Part shown: positions 22,722 to 32,441 of the stretch, one piece after another | How positions within the stretch are numbered: the stretch's first letter is position 1 | How the letters are laid out: every line of letters begins with the position of its first letter | Assembly: GCA_031179495.1 (NCBI GenBank) | Contig: JAPSHS010000006.1 | Coordinates: 1-44,751, forward strand | Source: Kocuria sp. | GTDB lineage: Bacteria > Actinomycetota > Actinomycetes > Actinomycetales > Micrococcaceae | Direction of reading: 5' to 3' | DNA: 44,751 nucleotides | The notes under the pieces: model-generated | Told to the model about the DNA's origin: nothing | The model's input: the letters and a program-made list of their open reading frames with translations, nothing else | The model's database searches: none | Translations under genes and position numbers: made by a program

Positions 22722-23723
22722 ATGGCGCAACGCCCAGCCGAGCAGCTCCACGTCCCTGTCCTGCTCGAGCGCTGCCTGGACCTGATGGCCCCCGCGCTCG
22801 GCGAGGACGGTGCCGTGGCGGTGGACGCGACGATGGGCATGGGCGGTCACTCCGAGGCGCTGCTGCGCCGCTTCCCCAGGCTCCAGCTCGTGGCCGTCGA
22901 CCGGGACCCGCAGGCCCACGCGCTGGCCGGTGCGCGCCTGGCCCCGTTCGGCGACCGCTTCCACCCGGTGCACACCACCTACGACCGCATCCCGGAAGCC
23001 CTGGCCCAGCACGGCTTCGGCCACGCGGACGCCGTCCTGTTCGACCTCGGCGTCTCGTCCCTCCAGCTGGACGAGCGCGAGCGCGGTTTCGCCTACTCCT
23101 ACGACGCGCCCCTCGACATGCGCATGGACTCCACCGCACCGGTCACGGCCCAGGACGTCGTCAACGACTACAGCGAGGCGGACCTGCGCCGGATCCTGCG
23201 CGACTGGGGCGAGGAGCGCTTCGCGGCCCGGATCGCCCGGGCCCTCGTCGAGCGCCGGGCGCAGGCCCCGCTGCGGACCACGGGCGAGCTCGTGGAGGTC
23301 GTCCGCGCGGTGGTCCCCCAGGGGGTCCAGCACCGCAAGGGCCACCCGGCCAAGCAGACCTTCCAGGCGCTGCGGATCGAGGTCAACGAGGAGCTCGACG
23401 TCCTGCGCCGGGCGATCCCGGCGGCGCTGGACGCCGTGCCCGTCGGCGGACGGGTCGTGGCGATGAGCTACCACTCCCTGGAGGACCGGATCGTGAAGCA
23501 GGCCTTCGCCCGCGGGGCCACCTCCACGGCGCCCAAGGGCTTCCCCGTGGAGCTCGACGAGCACAAGCCCACGCTGCGGATCCTCACCCGCGGCACCGAG
23601 ACCCCGACCCCCCGGGAGATCGACGAGAACCCGCGGGCCGCCTCCGCGCGCCTGCGGGCGGCCGAGCGGATCCGGCAGAACCCCCCGCACCCATCACAGA
23701 ACGCGCAGAGGTACATGGCATGA
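22722..23723 (+). CDS. rsmH: 16S rRNA (cytosine-1402-N4)-methyltransferase
   Basis: This SAM-dependent methyltransferase (formerly MraW) methylates N4 of C1402 in 16S rRNA and fine-tunes decoding in the P site. The 333-residue protein has the N-terminal [13 protein letters not shown], the SAM-binding [14 protein letters not shown], the motif [20 protein letters not shown] with the following DMRMD, and [14 protein letters not shown], all diagnostic for RsmH. The ATG at 22722 has GAGAGGG a few bases upstream. Its stop overlaps the start of ftsL (ATGA). The 220 bases between mraZ and this gene show no clear promoter, so it is probably read from the mra promoter. Confidence 0.96.
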   Translation: MAQRPAEQLHVPVLLERCLDLMAPALGEDGAVAVDATMGMGGHSEALLRRFPRLQLVAVDRDPQAHALAGARLAPFGDRFHPVHTTYDRIPEALAQHGFGHADAVLFDLGVSSLQLDERERGFAYSYDAPLDMRMDSTAPVTAQDVVNDYSEADLRRILRDWGEERFAARIARALVERRAQAPLRTTGELVEVVRAVVPQGVQHRKGHPAKQTFQALRIEVNEELDVLRRAIPAALDAVPVGGRVVAMSYHSLEDRIVKQAFARGATSTAPKGFPVELDEHKPTLRILTRGTETPTPREIDENPRAASARLRAAERIRQNPPHPSQNAQRYMA

Positions 23724-24418
23724 GCGGCACCGGACTCCAGCGACGACCGGCCCGTCCGGCCCCTCCGCGCAGCGGCATCGGCGCCTGGGCGGCCCGGCGC
23801 GGCCAGCGCCCGCCGATGGAGGGCAGCTCCGCCCGCCAGTTCGAGACCCCCGCCCCGCCCTCGCCGGGCACCGGCGGCTCCACCCGCGCGCCCCTGTCCG
23901 TGGTGCCCGGCCGGGCCCGGCGCGGACGGGTCTCGGTCGTGGTGCTCAGCCTGATCGCCCTCGTGGTCGCCCTCGCCTCGATCCTGGTGCTGAACATCCA
24001 GATCTCCGGTGGCCAGTACCGGCTCGTCGAGCTGCGCGCCCAGGAGCAGGCGCTCAGCCAGCAGAACGAGGCCCTCACGCAGGACCTCGAGTTCTACGGA
24101 GCCCCGCAGCACCTCGCCGTGATGGCCCTGGACCTCGGCATGGTCCCCGCCCAGGGCTCGGGCACCGTGGACCTCACGACCGGGTCGGTCGAGGGCGACC
24201 CGGTGCCCGCGCAGCCGCAGGAGAACCACGAGATCCTGGTCGACCGGGCGCACCAGACCGGTTCGGAGGCCGCGGACCGCGCCGCCCAGCGCGCGGAGGA
24301 GCGCGAGCAGGAGAAGGCGGAGGAGGAGCGCGAGGACGCCGAGCAGCGGGCCCGCGAGGACTCGGCCCCCGCCGGGGGGTCCCTGCCGGCCCCCCAGCAG
24401 CGCCTGCCCGGGGAGTGA
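23720..24418 (+). CDS. ftsL: FtsL-like cell division protein
   Basis: This bitopic membrane protein occupies the ftsL place and shape, a divisome component that works with FtsQ and FtsB-like proteins and activates FtsW/FtsI. The 232-residue protein has a long basic, Pro-rich cytoplasmic part (1-70), one transmembrane helix (about 71-93) and a short coiled-coil-like stretch ([20 protein letters not shown]). After the conserved [12 protein letters not shown] region comes a long tail with an unusual Glu/Arg-rich helix at about 190-220. The sequence is weakly conserved, so the call rests on topology and location. Its ATG overlaps the rsmH stop. It is longer than E. coli FtsL, as is usual in actinobacteria. 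Confidence 0.85.
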   Translation: MSGTGLQRRPARPAPPRSGIGAWAARRGQRPPMEGSSARQFETPAPPSPGTGGSTRAPLSVVPGRARRGRVSVVVLSLIALVVALASILVLNIQISGGQYRLVELRAQEQALSQQNEALTQDLEFYGAPQHLAVMALDLGMVPAQGSGTVDLTTGSVEGDPVPAQPQENHEILVDRAHQTGSEAADRAAQRAEEREQEKAEEEREDAEQRAREDSAPAGGSLPAPQQRLPGE

Positions 24419-24496
24419 GCGGGGCGCAGGCACCCGCCCCCGCACGCAGCACCTCCCCGGAAGAACCCCAGCCGAGACCAGGAACGAGGCAGACAC

Positions 24497-26464
24497 GTGG
24501 CACGCGCACGCTCGACGTCGACGGGTGACACCCCCGGCGCCCTCGGCATCGGCCGCAGCCACATCGGCATCGTCCTGGTGCTCGCCCTGCTCGTGGTGCT
24601 GGGGCTGCGCCTCGTGTGGGTGCAGGGCTTCGACGTCGCCGGCCGGGCCGAGGCCGCCGCCACGGACCGCTCCCGCACCGAGGTGGTCCCCGCGCTGCGC
24701 GGGGAGATCCGCGACACCGACGGCAACGTGCTCGCCCGCACCCTCCAGCGCTACGACGTGACGGTCGACCAGAGCAAGGTCCGCGAGTTCCAGCGACTCC
24801 AGGCGGACGGCACCGCCCAGACCGTCACCCCCACGCAGGCCGTGTACGAGCTCGCCGACGCCCTCGAGCTCGAGGACACCGAGGTCAAGAAGTCCCTCGA
24901 CGGCGAGAAGCAGTTCGAGTACGTCGCCCGCGGGGTCACCCCGGAGCAGTGGAACACCGTGCGCGAGCTGGACCTGCCCTACGTCTACGGGCAGCCGTCC
25001 TCGGACCGGATCTACCCCAACGGACCCGTGGCCGGCAGCGTGGTCGGCTTCATGGGCGGCGACGACGAGGCCCTGGGCGGGATCGAGCAGACCCAGGACG
25101 AGCTGCTGCGGGGCACCGACGGCAGCCGCACCTTCGAGATCAGCGCCGACGGCGTGCGCATCCCGGTGGCTCCCACGGAGGAGAGTCCCGTGACGGACGG
25201 CTCCTCGGTGCAGCTGTCCATCGACAGCGACGTCCAGTTCATCGCCCAGCAGGCCGTCACCGAGCGCACCGAGGAGCTCGGCGCCGACTGGGGCACCGCC
25301 GTGGTGATGCGCATCGAGGACGGCGCGGTGCTCGGGCTGGCCGACTCATCGACGGTCGACCCCAACGACCTCGGGTCCGCGGATCCCGAGGACCTCGGGG
25401 CCCGGGCCGTGACCCAGGCCGTGGAGCCGGGTTCCACCCAGAAGATCCTCACCGCCGCGGCCGCCGTGGAGGAGGGCCTCGTGACCCCCCGCACGGAGAT
25501 CACGGTCCCGCCGTTCCTGGAGATCGACGGCGAGAAGATCACCGACTCCTTCGACCACGACGAGCAGGACCGCACGTTCGCCGGGATCATCGCCGACTCG
25601 ATGAACACCGGCACCGTGCTGGTCGGCAGCAAGCTCTCCCCGGAGCAGCGCCACGCGTGGCTGCAGCGCTTCGGGGTGGGCGAGACCACGGGGATCGAGC
25701 TGCCGGGGGAGTCCCCGGGCATCCTCGCCCCGGCCGACCAGTGGGACAAGCGCCAGCAGTACACCGTGCTCTTCGGCCAGGGCGTGTCCCAGACGCCCCT
25801 GCGCACCGCCACCGTCTTCCAGGCGATCGCCAACGGGGGCGTCCAGGTGGAGCCGCGCGTCGTCGAGGCCGTCGTGGACGCCGACGGCACGCGCACCCCG
25901 ACGGAGCGCCCGGAGGGGGAGCGCATCGTCTCGGAGGAGACGGCGCAGCAGGTCCTGGACCTGATGGAGGTCACGGTCACCGAGGGCGGCGCCAAGGAGG
26001 CCGCCGTCGAGGGCTACCGCGTGGGCGGCAAGACCGGCACCGCCGAGGCTCCCAGCCCGGAGGGCGGCTACGACGGCTACACGACCTCCTTCGTGGGCGT
26101 GGCGCCCATCGAGGACCCCCAGTACCTCGTGGCCGTGACCCTGCAGCGGCCCGAGGGCGACGTCCGCACCATCGGGGCCACCGGCACCTTCAGCAAGATC
26201 ATGGGCCAGGTGCTGCGCCACTACGGCGTCCCGCCCTCGACGACCGAGCCCGTGGAGATCCCGCTGCGCACCGACGAGCCCGAGAAGACCGCGCCCGAGG
26301 ACGCCCCGCCGGACGTCGTCGCCACGGACGAGGCCACGGACGGAGCCACGGACGGAGCCACGGACGAGGCCACGGACGGAGCGGCGGCCACCCCTGACCC
26401 GAACGCCACCGCGAGCGGGTCCGCCTCCCCGAGCCCGTCCCGGCGGGCCGACGAGGGCGACTAG
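24497..26464 (+). CDS. ftsI: Septal peptidoglycan transpeptidase FtsI (PBP3 type)
   Basis: This class B penicillin-binding protein crosslinks septal peptidoglycan, partner of FtsW. The 655-residue protein has a short cytoplasmic tail, one membrane anchor (about 22-38), a dimerisation domain and the transpeptidase domain. The latter has Ser313-x-x-Lys316 in EPGSTQK, Ser368-x-Asn370 in DSMNTG and Lys512-Thr-Gly in GGKTGTAEAP. A low-complexity tail follows, with five tandem 12-base repeats encoding Asp/Glu/Thr/Ala residues. The start is GTG with GAGG a few bases upstream. It lies 78 bases after ftsL. It is the target class for beta-lactams. The tail is not conserved in the family. Confidence 0.95.
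   Translation: MARARSTSTGDTPGALGIGRSHIGIVLVLALLVVLGLRLVWVQGFDVAGRAEAAATDRSRTEVVPALRGEIRDTDGNVLARTLQRYDVTVDQSKVREFQRLQADGTAQTVTPTQAVYELADALELEDTEVKKSLDGEKQFEYVARGVTPEQWNTVRELDLPYVYGQPSSDRIYPNGPVAGSVVGFMGGDDEALGGIEQTQDELLRGTDGSRTFEISADGVRIPVAPTEESPVTDGSSVQLSIDSDVQFIAQQAVTERTEELGADWGTAVVMRIEDGAVLGLADSSTVDPNDLGSADPEDLGARAVTQAVEPGSTQKILTAAAAVEEGLVTPRTEITVPPFLEIDGEKITDSFDHDEQDRTFAGIIADSMNTGTVLVGSKLSPEQRHAWLQRFGVGETTGIELPGESPGILAPADQWDKRQQYTVLFGQGVSQTPLRTATVFQAIANGGVQVEPRVVEAVVDADGTRTPTERPEGERIVSEETAQQVLDLMEVTVTEGGAKEAAVEGYRVGGKTGTAEAPSPEGGYDGYTTSFVGVAPIEDPQYLVAVTLQRPEGDVRTIGATGTFSKIMGQVLRHYGVPPSTTEPVEIPLRTDEPEKTAPEDAPPDVVATDEATDGATDGATDEATDGAAATPDPNATASGSASPSPSRRADEGD
26321..26380 (+). repeat. Five 12-base tandem repeats in the ftsI 3' end
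   Basis: GCCACGGACGA followed by G or A is repeated five times without gaps (26321-26380), encoding Ala-Thr-Asp-Glu or Ala-Thr-Asp-Gly units. Copy changes would stay in frame. Confidence 0.9.
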
Positions 26465-26558
26465 ACTTCCGTATCGCTGTGCCCGGACACCCCCCGGGCG
26501 CCTCCCCCCAGCACTCCGGCGGCCCACCCACCCGCCACCCAGACCACGAAGGACGTTG

Positions 26559-28208
26559 ATGGACGCGACAGCCCAGCAGGGACACGACGCGCAGACGATG
26601 CGCCCCGCCAGGCCCCGGCCGCTGAGCCTCGCGGAGACGGCCCGGCTCGCGGGCGGGACCGCACCGGTCCGGGCCGTGGACGTCACCGGCATCTCCCTGG
26701 ACTCCCGGCAGCTGCGTCCCGGCGACCTCTACGCGGCCCTGCCCGGCGCCCGTGCGCACGGTGCGCAGTTCGCGGTGCAGGCGGCGCGCGCGGGCGCGGT
26801 CGCGGTGCTCACCGACGCCGAGGGCGCCGCGCTGCTCGAGCGCGCCGGTGTGGAGCTGCCCGTGGTCGTGGCCCCGGACCCCCGCCGGTCGGTCGGAACG
26901 ATCGCGGCCCGGGTCTACGGCTCCCGCCCGCAGGACGGCACCGCCCCGGTGCTGTTCGCGGTCACCGGCACCAACGGGAAGACGACCACCACCTACTTCA
27001 CCAACTCGGTGCTGCGCGCGCTCGGGCACCGCACCGGGCTGATCGGCACCATCGAGATCCTCGCCGGCGAGCAGGCCATCCCCTCGCGGCTCACCACGCC
27101 CGAGGCCCCGCACGTGCACGCGCTGCTCGCCCTCATGCGGGAGCGCGGCATCACCGCTGCGTCCATGGAGGTCTCGTCCCACGCCCTCCGGTTCCACCGG
27201 GTGGACGGGGTGCGCTACGACGTGGCCGGGTTCACCAACCTCACCCAGGACCACCTGGACCTGCACGGGTCGATGGAGGAGTACTTCGCCGTCAAGGCCC
27301 AGCTGTTCACCCCCGAGCGCACGCGCCGGGCCGTGGTCGTCGTCCAGGACGAGGACGACGCCTGGGGCCTGCGGATGGCCGAGCACGCCCGGGAGCAGCT
27401 CGGGGCCGAGCACGTGGACACGGTCGCCCTGCGCGGCGACGTGCCCGGCGACCGCGACGCCGGCCCCGGTCGGCACGGCGCCGACTGGACCCTGACCGCC
27501 CTGAGCCGCCGCGGCATCGGGCACGCCTTCGCCCTGCAGCACCGGGACGGGCGCTCCCTGCGCGTGTCCACCGCCCTGCCGGGCGACTTCAACGTGGCCA
27601 ACGCCGCCCTGGCCGTGGTGATGGTCGTGGCCTCCGGGGTCGACGTCGCGCAGCTGCAGCGGGTGCTCGACGAGGAGGACCCGCTGACCACGGAGGTGCC
27701 CGGCCGGATGCAGCTGATCGGCACCGAGCCGACCGCCGTCGTCGACTTCGCGCACAACCCCGACGCCCTGCGCCGGGCCCTGGGCGCCGTGGAGCCGCCC
27801 TCGGAGGAGGGTCGCGTGCTCGTGGTCTTCGGCGCCACGGGGGAGCGGGACCGGACCAAGCGCCCCGTCATGGGCGAGGTCGCGGCCCGGAACGCCGACG
27901 TGGTGATCGTCACCGACGACGACCCCCACGACGAGGACCCGGCCGGGATCCGTGAGGAGGTCGCCGCCGGGGCGCGGGCTGCGCGCGCCGCCGGCGCCCG
28001 TGCCCAGGAGGTCCTCGTGCTCGCACCGCGGGCCGTGGCCATCCGGGCCGCGGTGGCCATGGCGGGTCCTGCCGACTCCGTGCTCGTGGCCGGCCGCGGG
28101 CACGAGACGGTCCAGGAGATCCGGGGCGTGGACCACCCGCTGGACGACAGGGAAGAGCTGCGGGCCGCACTGGCCGACGCGCAGCAGGGCCGTTGGGAGG
28201 ACCGATGA
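26559..28208 (+). CDS. murE: UDP-MurNAc-L-Ala-D-Glu ligase MurE, probably L-lysine adding
   Basis: This Mur ligase adds the third stem-peptide residue to UDP-MurNAc-L-Ala-D-Glu in the cytoplasm. The 549-residue protein has the ATP-binding [10 protein letters not shown] (Lys141), the middle-domain TTPEAPHVH and SMEVSSHAL, and the C-terminal VVDFAHNPDALRRAL. The specificity motif, DNPR in diaminopimelate enzymes, here reads DDDPHDEDP (453-461), with His457 in the Arg position. This argues against diaminopimelate and fits the lysine-type wall of Micrococcaceae. The ATG at 26559 has AAGGA upstream; a TTG one codon before is less likely. It overlaps murF by four bases. Confidence 0.95.
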   Translation: MDATAQQGHDAQTMRPARPRPLSLAETARLAGGTAPVRAVDVTGISLDSRQLRPGDLYAALPGARAHGAQFAVQAARAGAVAVLTDAEGAALLERAGVELPVVVAPDPRRSVGTIAARVYGSRPQDGTAPVLFAVTGTNGKTTTTYFTNSVLRALGHRTGLIGTIEILAGEQAIPSRLTTPEAPHVHALLALMRERGITAASMEVSSHALRFHRVDGVRYDVAGFTNLTQDHLDLHGSMEEYFAVKAQLFTPERTRRAVVVVQDEDDAWGLRMAEHAREQLGAEHVDTVALRGDVPGDRDAGPGRHGADWTLTALSRRGIGHAFALQHRDGRSLRVSTALPGDFNVANAALAVVMVVASGVDVAQLQRVLDEEDPLTTEVPGRMQLIGTEPTAVVDFAHNPDALRRALGAVEPPSEEGRVLVVFGATGERDRTKRPVMGEVAARNADVVIVTDDDPHDEDPAGIREEVAAGARAARAAGARAQEVLVLAPRAVAIRAAVAMAGPADSVLVAGRGHETVQEIRGVDHPLDDREELRAALADAQQGRWEDR

Positions 28209-29809
28209 TCGAACTGACCGCTGCACAGATCGCGCAGATCACGGGCGGGCGCGCCGTCGGCGACGCCGCCGCGCGGGAGGTCGTCGTCCAGCACGTCACG
28301 ACCGACTCCCGCGAGGCCCGTCCCGGGACGCTGTTCGTGGCCAAGCCGGGCGAGGTCACCGACGGCCACGGGTTCGTGGGCGCGGCGTTCGCCGCCGGGG
28401 CGGTGCTCGCGCTCGTGGAGCGGGAGGTCGCCGACGCCGCGGGCGCGGCCTACCCGGGGGTGCTCGTCCCCGACGTGGTCGAGGCGATGGGCCGGCTGGC
28501 GGCGTGGGTCGTGGCCCAGCTGCGCGCCGACCACGAGGTCACCGTCGTCGCGGTCACCGGCTCCGTGGGCAAGACCACCACCAAGGACCTCCTCCGGGGC
28601 GTCTTCGCCGCGGAGGGCCCCACGGTCGCGCCGCGCGGCTCGTACAACGGCGAGGTCGGCGTGCCGCTCACGGTCTTCGAGTGCACCTCCGAGACGCGCT
28701 ACCTCGTCGTCGAGATGGGCGCCACCAGGATCGGCAACATCGACTACCTGTGCCGCATGGTCCGCCCCGACGTCGGGGTGGTGCTGTGCGTCGGATCCGC
28801 CCACGCCGGCGAGTTCGGCGGGGTCGCCAACATCGCGCGCGCCAAGGGGGAGCTCGTGGAGTGCCTGCGCGCGGACGGGGTGGCCGTGCTCAACGACGAC
28901 GACGCCCTGGTGCGCCAGATGCACCGGCGCACCGCCGCGCCCGTGCTGTACTTCGGGGAGTCCCCGGCCAACTCCCTGCCGGACGTGCCGGCCGCCCGCG
29001 TCCACGCCTCCGACGTGCGGCTCGGGCCCGGCGGCAACCCCGAGTTCCTGCTGCACCTGCCCGACGGCTCCGAGCACCGGATCGTCTCCCGGCTCATCGG
29101 GGAGCACCACGTGACCAACCTCCTCGCCGCGGCCTCCGCCGCCTTCGTGGCAGGAGTCGCCCCGGAGCGGATCGCGGCCTCGCTCAACGCCCAGGGACCC
29201 GGGAGCCGGTGGCGGATGGAGCGCACCGAACGGGCCGACGGGGTGACCGTGGTCAACGACGCCTACAACGCCAACCCGCAGTCGATGCGCGCCGCGCTGC
29301 AGAGCCTGGCCCAGCTGGGGCGGGGGGCCGACGGGTCCGCGCCCCGCCGCACGTGGGCCGTGCTCGGGGGCATGCTCGAGCTCGGGGACAGCACCGTCGA
29401 GGAGCACGACGCGCTGGGGCGCATGGTCGTGCGGCTCAACATCTCCAAGCTCGTCGCGGTCGGCGATCTCGCCCGACCGGTCTACGACGCGGCCCAGCTC
29501 GAGGGCTCGTGGGGCAACGAGGCCACGTGGGTGGCGACCGCCGAGGAGGCCGAGCAGATCCTGCGCGAGGAACTGGCCCCGGGCGACATCGTCCTGTTCA
29601 AGTCCTCCAACGCCTCCGGTCTGCGGGTGCTGGGCGACCGGGTGGCGGCCACCGCCCACGGCGGCGCCGAGGGGCCCGCCCCCGGCAACGACGCCCCCGC
29701 GCGGGGCGACCACTGGCGCTCCGCCGGACCCTTCGTCAACGCCTCCCTCGACCCGAGCGGCCGGCCGGTCACCCCGGGCAGCGCCGCCGGAAGGAACGAG
29801 CAGGCATGA
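28205..29809 (+). CDS. murF: UDP-MurNAc-tripeptide--D-Ala-D-Ala ligase
   Basis: This cytoplasmic Mur ligase adds D-Ala-D-Ala, completing the pentapeptide. The 534-residue protein has the N-terminal MurF domain (TTDSREARPGTLFVAKPGEV), the ATP loop VTGSVGKTTTKDLL (Lys123), the middle-domain EMGATRIGNIDYL and the C-terminal VNDAYNANPQSM with GGMLELG. The ATG is part of an ATGA overlap with the murE stop and has GGAGGA upstream; a TTG four codons earlier is the alternative. The C-terminal 60 residues are low-complexity and Gly/Ala/Pro-rich. It in turn overlaps mraY by four bases. Confidence 0.96.
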   Translation: MIELTAAQIAQITGGRAVGDAAAREVVVQHVTTDSREARPGTLFVAKPGEVTDGHGFVGAAFAAGAVLALVEREVADAAGAAYPGVLVPDVVEAMGRLAAWVVAQLRADHEVTVVAVTGSVGKTTTKDLLRGVFAAEGPTVAPRGSYNGEVGVPLTVFECTSETRYLVVEMGATRIGNIDYLCRMVRPDVGVVLCVGSAHAGEFGGVANIARAKGELVECLRADGVAVLNDDDALVRQMHRRTAAPVLYFGESPANSLPDVPAARVHASDVRLGPGGNPEFLLHLPDGSEHRIVSRLIGEHHVTNLLAAASAAFVAGVAPERIAASLNAQGPGSRWRMERTERADGVTVVNDAYNANPQSMRAALQSLAQLGRGADGSAPRRTWAVLGGMLELGDSTVEEHDALGRMVVRLNISKLVAVGDLARPVYDAAQLEGSWGNEATWVATAEEAEQILREELAPGDIVLFKSSNASGLRVLGDRVAATAHGGAEGPAPGNDAPARGDHWRSAGPFVNASLDPSGRPVTPGSAAGRNEQA

Positions 29810-30921
29810 TCCAGATCCTCATGGCCGCCGGACTCGCGCTCGTGCTGTCGCTGTTCGGGACCCCGGCCTTCATCAAGTTCCTCGCCCGCCGCGGCTACGG
29901 CCAGTTCATCCGCGACGACGGCCCCACGAGCCACCACACCAAGCGCGGCACGCCCACGATGGGCGGGGTCGCGATCCTCGGCTCCGTGGTGCTCGCCTAC
30001 GGGCTCACCCACCTGGTCTCCGGCCTCGTGTGGCCGTCCTACGGCGGGGTGACCCTCTCCGGGCTCTCCGCGCTGCTGCTGATGCTCGGCATGGGCCTGG
30101 TCGGGTTCGTCGACGACTACAAGAAGATCGCCAAGAAGCAGAACCTGGGCCTGAGCCCCCTGGGCAAGATCGTGCTGCAGGGGCTCATCGGCACCGCCTT
30201 CGCGCTGCTGGTGCTGCTCGTGCCCGACCAGCAGGGCTCGACCGCCGCGTCCTCGGCGATCTCCTTCACCCGGGACACCGTCCTGGACCTCGCCTTCGCC
30301 GGCCCCGTGCTCGGCGCGGTGCTCTTCGTGGTCTGGGTGAACCTCATCGCCACGGCCACCACCAACGCCGTGAACCTCACGGACGGCCTGGACGGGCTCG
30401 CCACGGGAGCGTCCATCCTGGTGTTCAGCGGCTACATGCTGATCGCGATGTGGCAGAACACCCACCTGTGCGGGTCCGCAGCCCAGGGCGTGTGCTACGA
30501 GGTGCGCGACGCCGCCGACCTGGCCATGACCGCGGCCGCCCTCGTGGGAGCCCTCGTCGGCTTCCTGTGGTGGAACACCTCCCCCGCCAAGATCTTCATG
30601 GGCGACACCGGCTCCCTCGGCCTCGGCGGGGCGCTGGCCGCGTTCGCCGTGCTCACCCGCACCGAGCTGCTGCTCGTGCTCATCGCCGGGCTGTTCGTGG
30701 TGATCACGATCTCCGTGATCCTGCAGGTCGGCTACTTCAAGCTCTCCGGCGGCAAGCGCATCTTCAAGATGGCGCCCCTGCAGCACCACTTCGAGCTCAA
30801 GGGCTGGAACGAGGTGACCATCGTGGTCCGCTTCTGGATCATCGCCGGGCTGTTCGTCGCGGCCGCGCTCGGCGTCTTCTACGGCGACTGGCTGCTCTCC
30901 CACGGAGGAATGATCCAATGA
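29806..30921 (+). CDS. mraY: Phospho-N-acetylmuramoyl-pentapeptide transferase
   Basis: This integral membrane enzyme transfers phospho-MurNAc-pentapeptide to undecaprenyl phosphate, making lipid I. The 371-residue protein has about ten hydrophobic segments. The signature motifs are present: TSHHTKRGTPTMGG near the N-terminus, the Asp-rich VGFVDDYKK, NAVNLTDGLDGLA, FMGDTGSLGLGG and the cytosolic HHFELKGW. A short extracytoplasmic insertion contains two Cys (HLCGSAAQGVCYEV), perhaps a disulfide. Start and stop each share an ATGA overlap with murF and murD. It is the target of several nucleoside antibiotics in other species. Confidence 0.97.
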   Translation: MIQILMAAGLALVLSLFGTPAFIKFLARRGYGQFIRDDGPTSHHTKRGTPTMGGVAILGSVVLAYGLTHLVSGLVWPSYGGVTLSGLSALLLMLGMGLVGFVDDYKKIAKKQNLGLSPLGKIVLQGLIGTAFALLVLLVPDQQGSTAASSAISFTRDTVLDLAFAGPVLGAVLFVVWVNLIATATTNAVNLTDGLDGLATGASILVFSGYMLIAMWQNTHLCGSAAQGVCYEVRDAADLAMTAAALVGALVGFLWWNTSPAKIFMGDTGSLGLGGALAAFAVLTRTELLLVLIAGLFVVITISVILQVGYFKLSGGKRIFKMAPLQHHFELKGWNEVTIVVRFWIIAGLFVAAALGVFYGDWLLSHGGMIQ

Positions 30922-32441
30922 TCCACGCGAGCAACGACAACCCCGTCCTGGACCGCCCGCGCCTGGCGGGGCTCACGAGCTGGGACGCGGACTGGGCGGG
31001 GCTGCGCGTGGTCGTGGCCGGGATCGGGGTCTCGGGCTTCGCCGCGGCGGACACCCTGGTCGAGCTGGGCGCCCGCGTCGTCGTCGTCGACGGGGCGGAC
31101 ACCCCGGAGACCCGCGGGAAGGCGGACACCCTGCGGATCGTGGGGGCGGCCGACGTCCTGCTGGGCCCGGAGCACCAGGGCACCGTGCCCGACGTCGACG
31201 GCGCCCGCCCGGAGCTCGTGGTCACCTCCCCGGGCCTGCGGCCCGACCACCCGCTGCTGGCCGCCGCGGCCGCCGAGCGGATCCAGATCTGGGGCGACGT
31301 CGAGCTCGCCTGGCGGGTCCGCGAGCGCGCCGGGCGGAGGACCGCCGAGTGGGTGTGCATCACCGGCACCAACGGCAAGACCACCACGGTGGGGATGACC
31401 GAGTCGATGCTGCGGGCCGCGGGGTTCACGGCGGCGGCGGTGGGCAACGTGGGCACGCCGATCCTCGACGCGCTGCGCGAGCCGGTCGAGCACGACGTGC
31501 TCGCCGTGGAGCTCTCCAGCTTCCAGCTGCACTGGGCGCACTCGGTGTCCCCGCTGGCCTCGGTCGTGCTCAACGTCGCCGAGGACCACGTGGACTGGCA
31601 CGGCGGCTACGAGAACTACGTCGCGGACAAGTCCCGGATCTACGAGAACACCCGGGTGGCCTGCGTCTACAACGCCCAGCAGCCCGAGACCGTGCGGATG
31701 GTCGAGGAGGCCGACGTGGTGGAGGGCTGCCGCGCCGTGGGCTTCACCCTGGACACCCCCGACGTCAGCATGCTCGGGGTGGTGGAGGACCTGCTCGTGG
31801 ACCGGGCGTTCCTGGAGGACCGCCGCGGCTCCGCCCTCGAGCTGGCCTCGGTGGTGGACACCGGGCCGATCCCGACCCCCCACGGCGTGGCCAACGCCCT
31901 GGCCGCCGCCGCGCTGGCACGCGCCGCCGGCGCGCCGCCGGAGGCCGTGCGGGACGGACTGCACGCGTGGGAGCCCGGCGACCACCGGATCCAGGCCGTC
32001 GCCACGACCCACGGCGTCGTGTGGGTCAACGACTCCAAGGCCACCAACCCGCACGCCGCGGACGCCGCCCTGTCGGCGTTCGGCTCGGTCGTGTGGATCG
32101 CCGGCGGGCTGTCCAAGGGCGTGTCCTACGACCGGCTCGTGGCCCGGCACGCGGGCCGGCTGCGCACCGTGGTGCTCATCGGCACCGACAACGAGGCGCT
32201 GCTGGCGGCCCTCGCCGAGCACGCCCCCGAGGTCCCCGTCCTGCGGGCGGGCGAGGACGGGACGAGCGACGGGGACGCCGTGATGGCCGGCGCGGTCCGC
32301 CTGGCCCACGGGGCGGCGCAGCACGGCGACACCGTCCTGATGGCCCCGGCGTCCGCCTCGATGGACCAGTTCCGCTCCTACGCCCACCGGGGCGACGCGT
32401 TCGTCCGCGAGGTCGTCGAGCTCGTGGAGCGGCTGTCGTGA
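30918..32441 (+). CDS. murD: UDP-MurNAc-L-alanine--D-glutamate ligase
   Basis: This cytoplasmic Mur ligase adds D-glutamate, the second stem-peptide residue. The 507-residue protein has a Rossmann-like N-terminal UDP-binding domain ([17 protein letters not shown]), the ATP loop [14 protein letters not shown] (Lys154), the motif [21 protein letters not shown] and the C-terminal [16 protein letters not shown] with IAGGLSKG. It begins within an ATGA overlap with mraY and ends in a GTGA overlap with ftsW. It is somewhat longer than the 440-450 residues of E. coli, mostly from an N-terminal extension and loops, usual for actinobacteria. Confidence 0.96.
   Translation: MIHASNDNPVLDRPRLAGLTSWDADWAGLRVVVAGIGVSGFAAADTLVELGARVVVVDGADTPETRGKADTLRIVGAADVLLGPEHQGTVPDVDGARPELVVTSPGLRPDHPLLAAAAAERIQIWGDVELAWRVRERAGRRTAEWVCITGTNGKTTTVGMTESMLRAAGFTAAAVGNVGTPILDALREPVEHDVLAVELSSFQLHWAHSVSPLASVVLNVAEDHVDWHGGYENYVADKSRIYENTRVACVYNAQQPETVRMVEEADVVEGCRAVGFTLDTPDVSMLGVVEDLLVDRAFLEDRRGSALELASVVDTGPIPTPHGVANALAAAALARAAGAPPEAVRDGLHAWEPGDHRIQAVATTHGVVWVNDSKATNPHAADAALSAFGSVVWIAGGLSKGVSYDRLVARHAGRLRTVVLIGTDNEALLAALAEHAPEVPVLRAGEDGTSDGDAVMAGAVRLAHGAAQHGDTVLMAPASASMDQFRSYAHRGDAFVREVVELVERLS

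Noticed and set aside
27215-29713. An 832-codon open frame antisense to murE and murF
   Set aside because: Same shadow effect; the composition is low-complexity and no family motif is visible.
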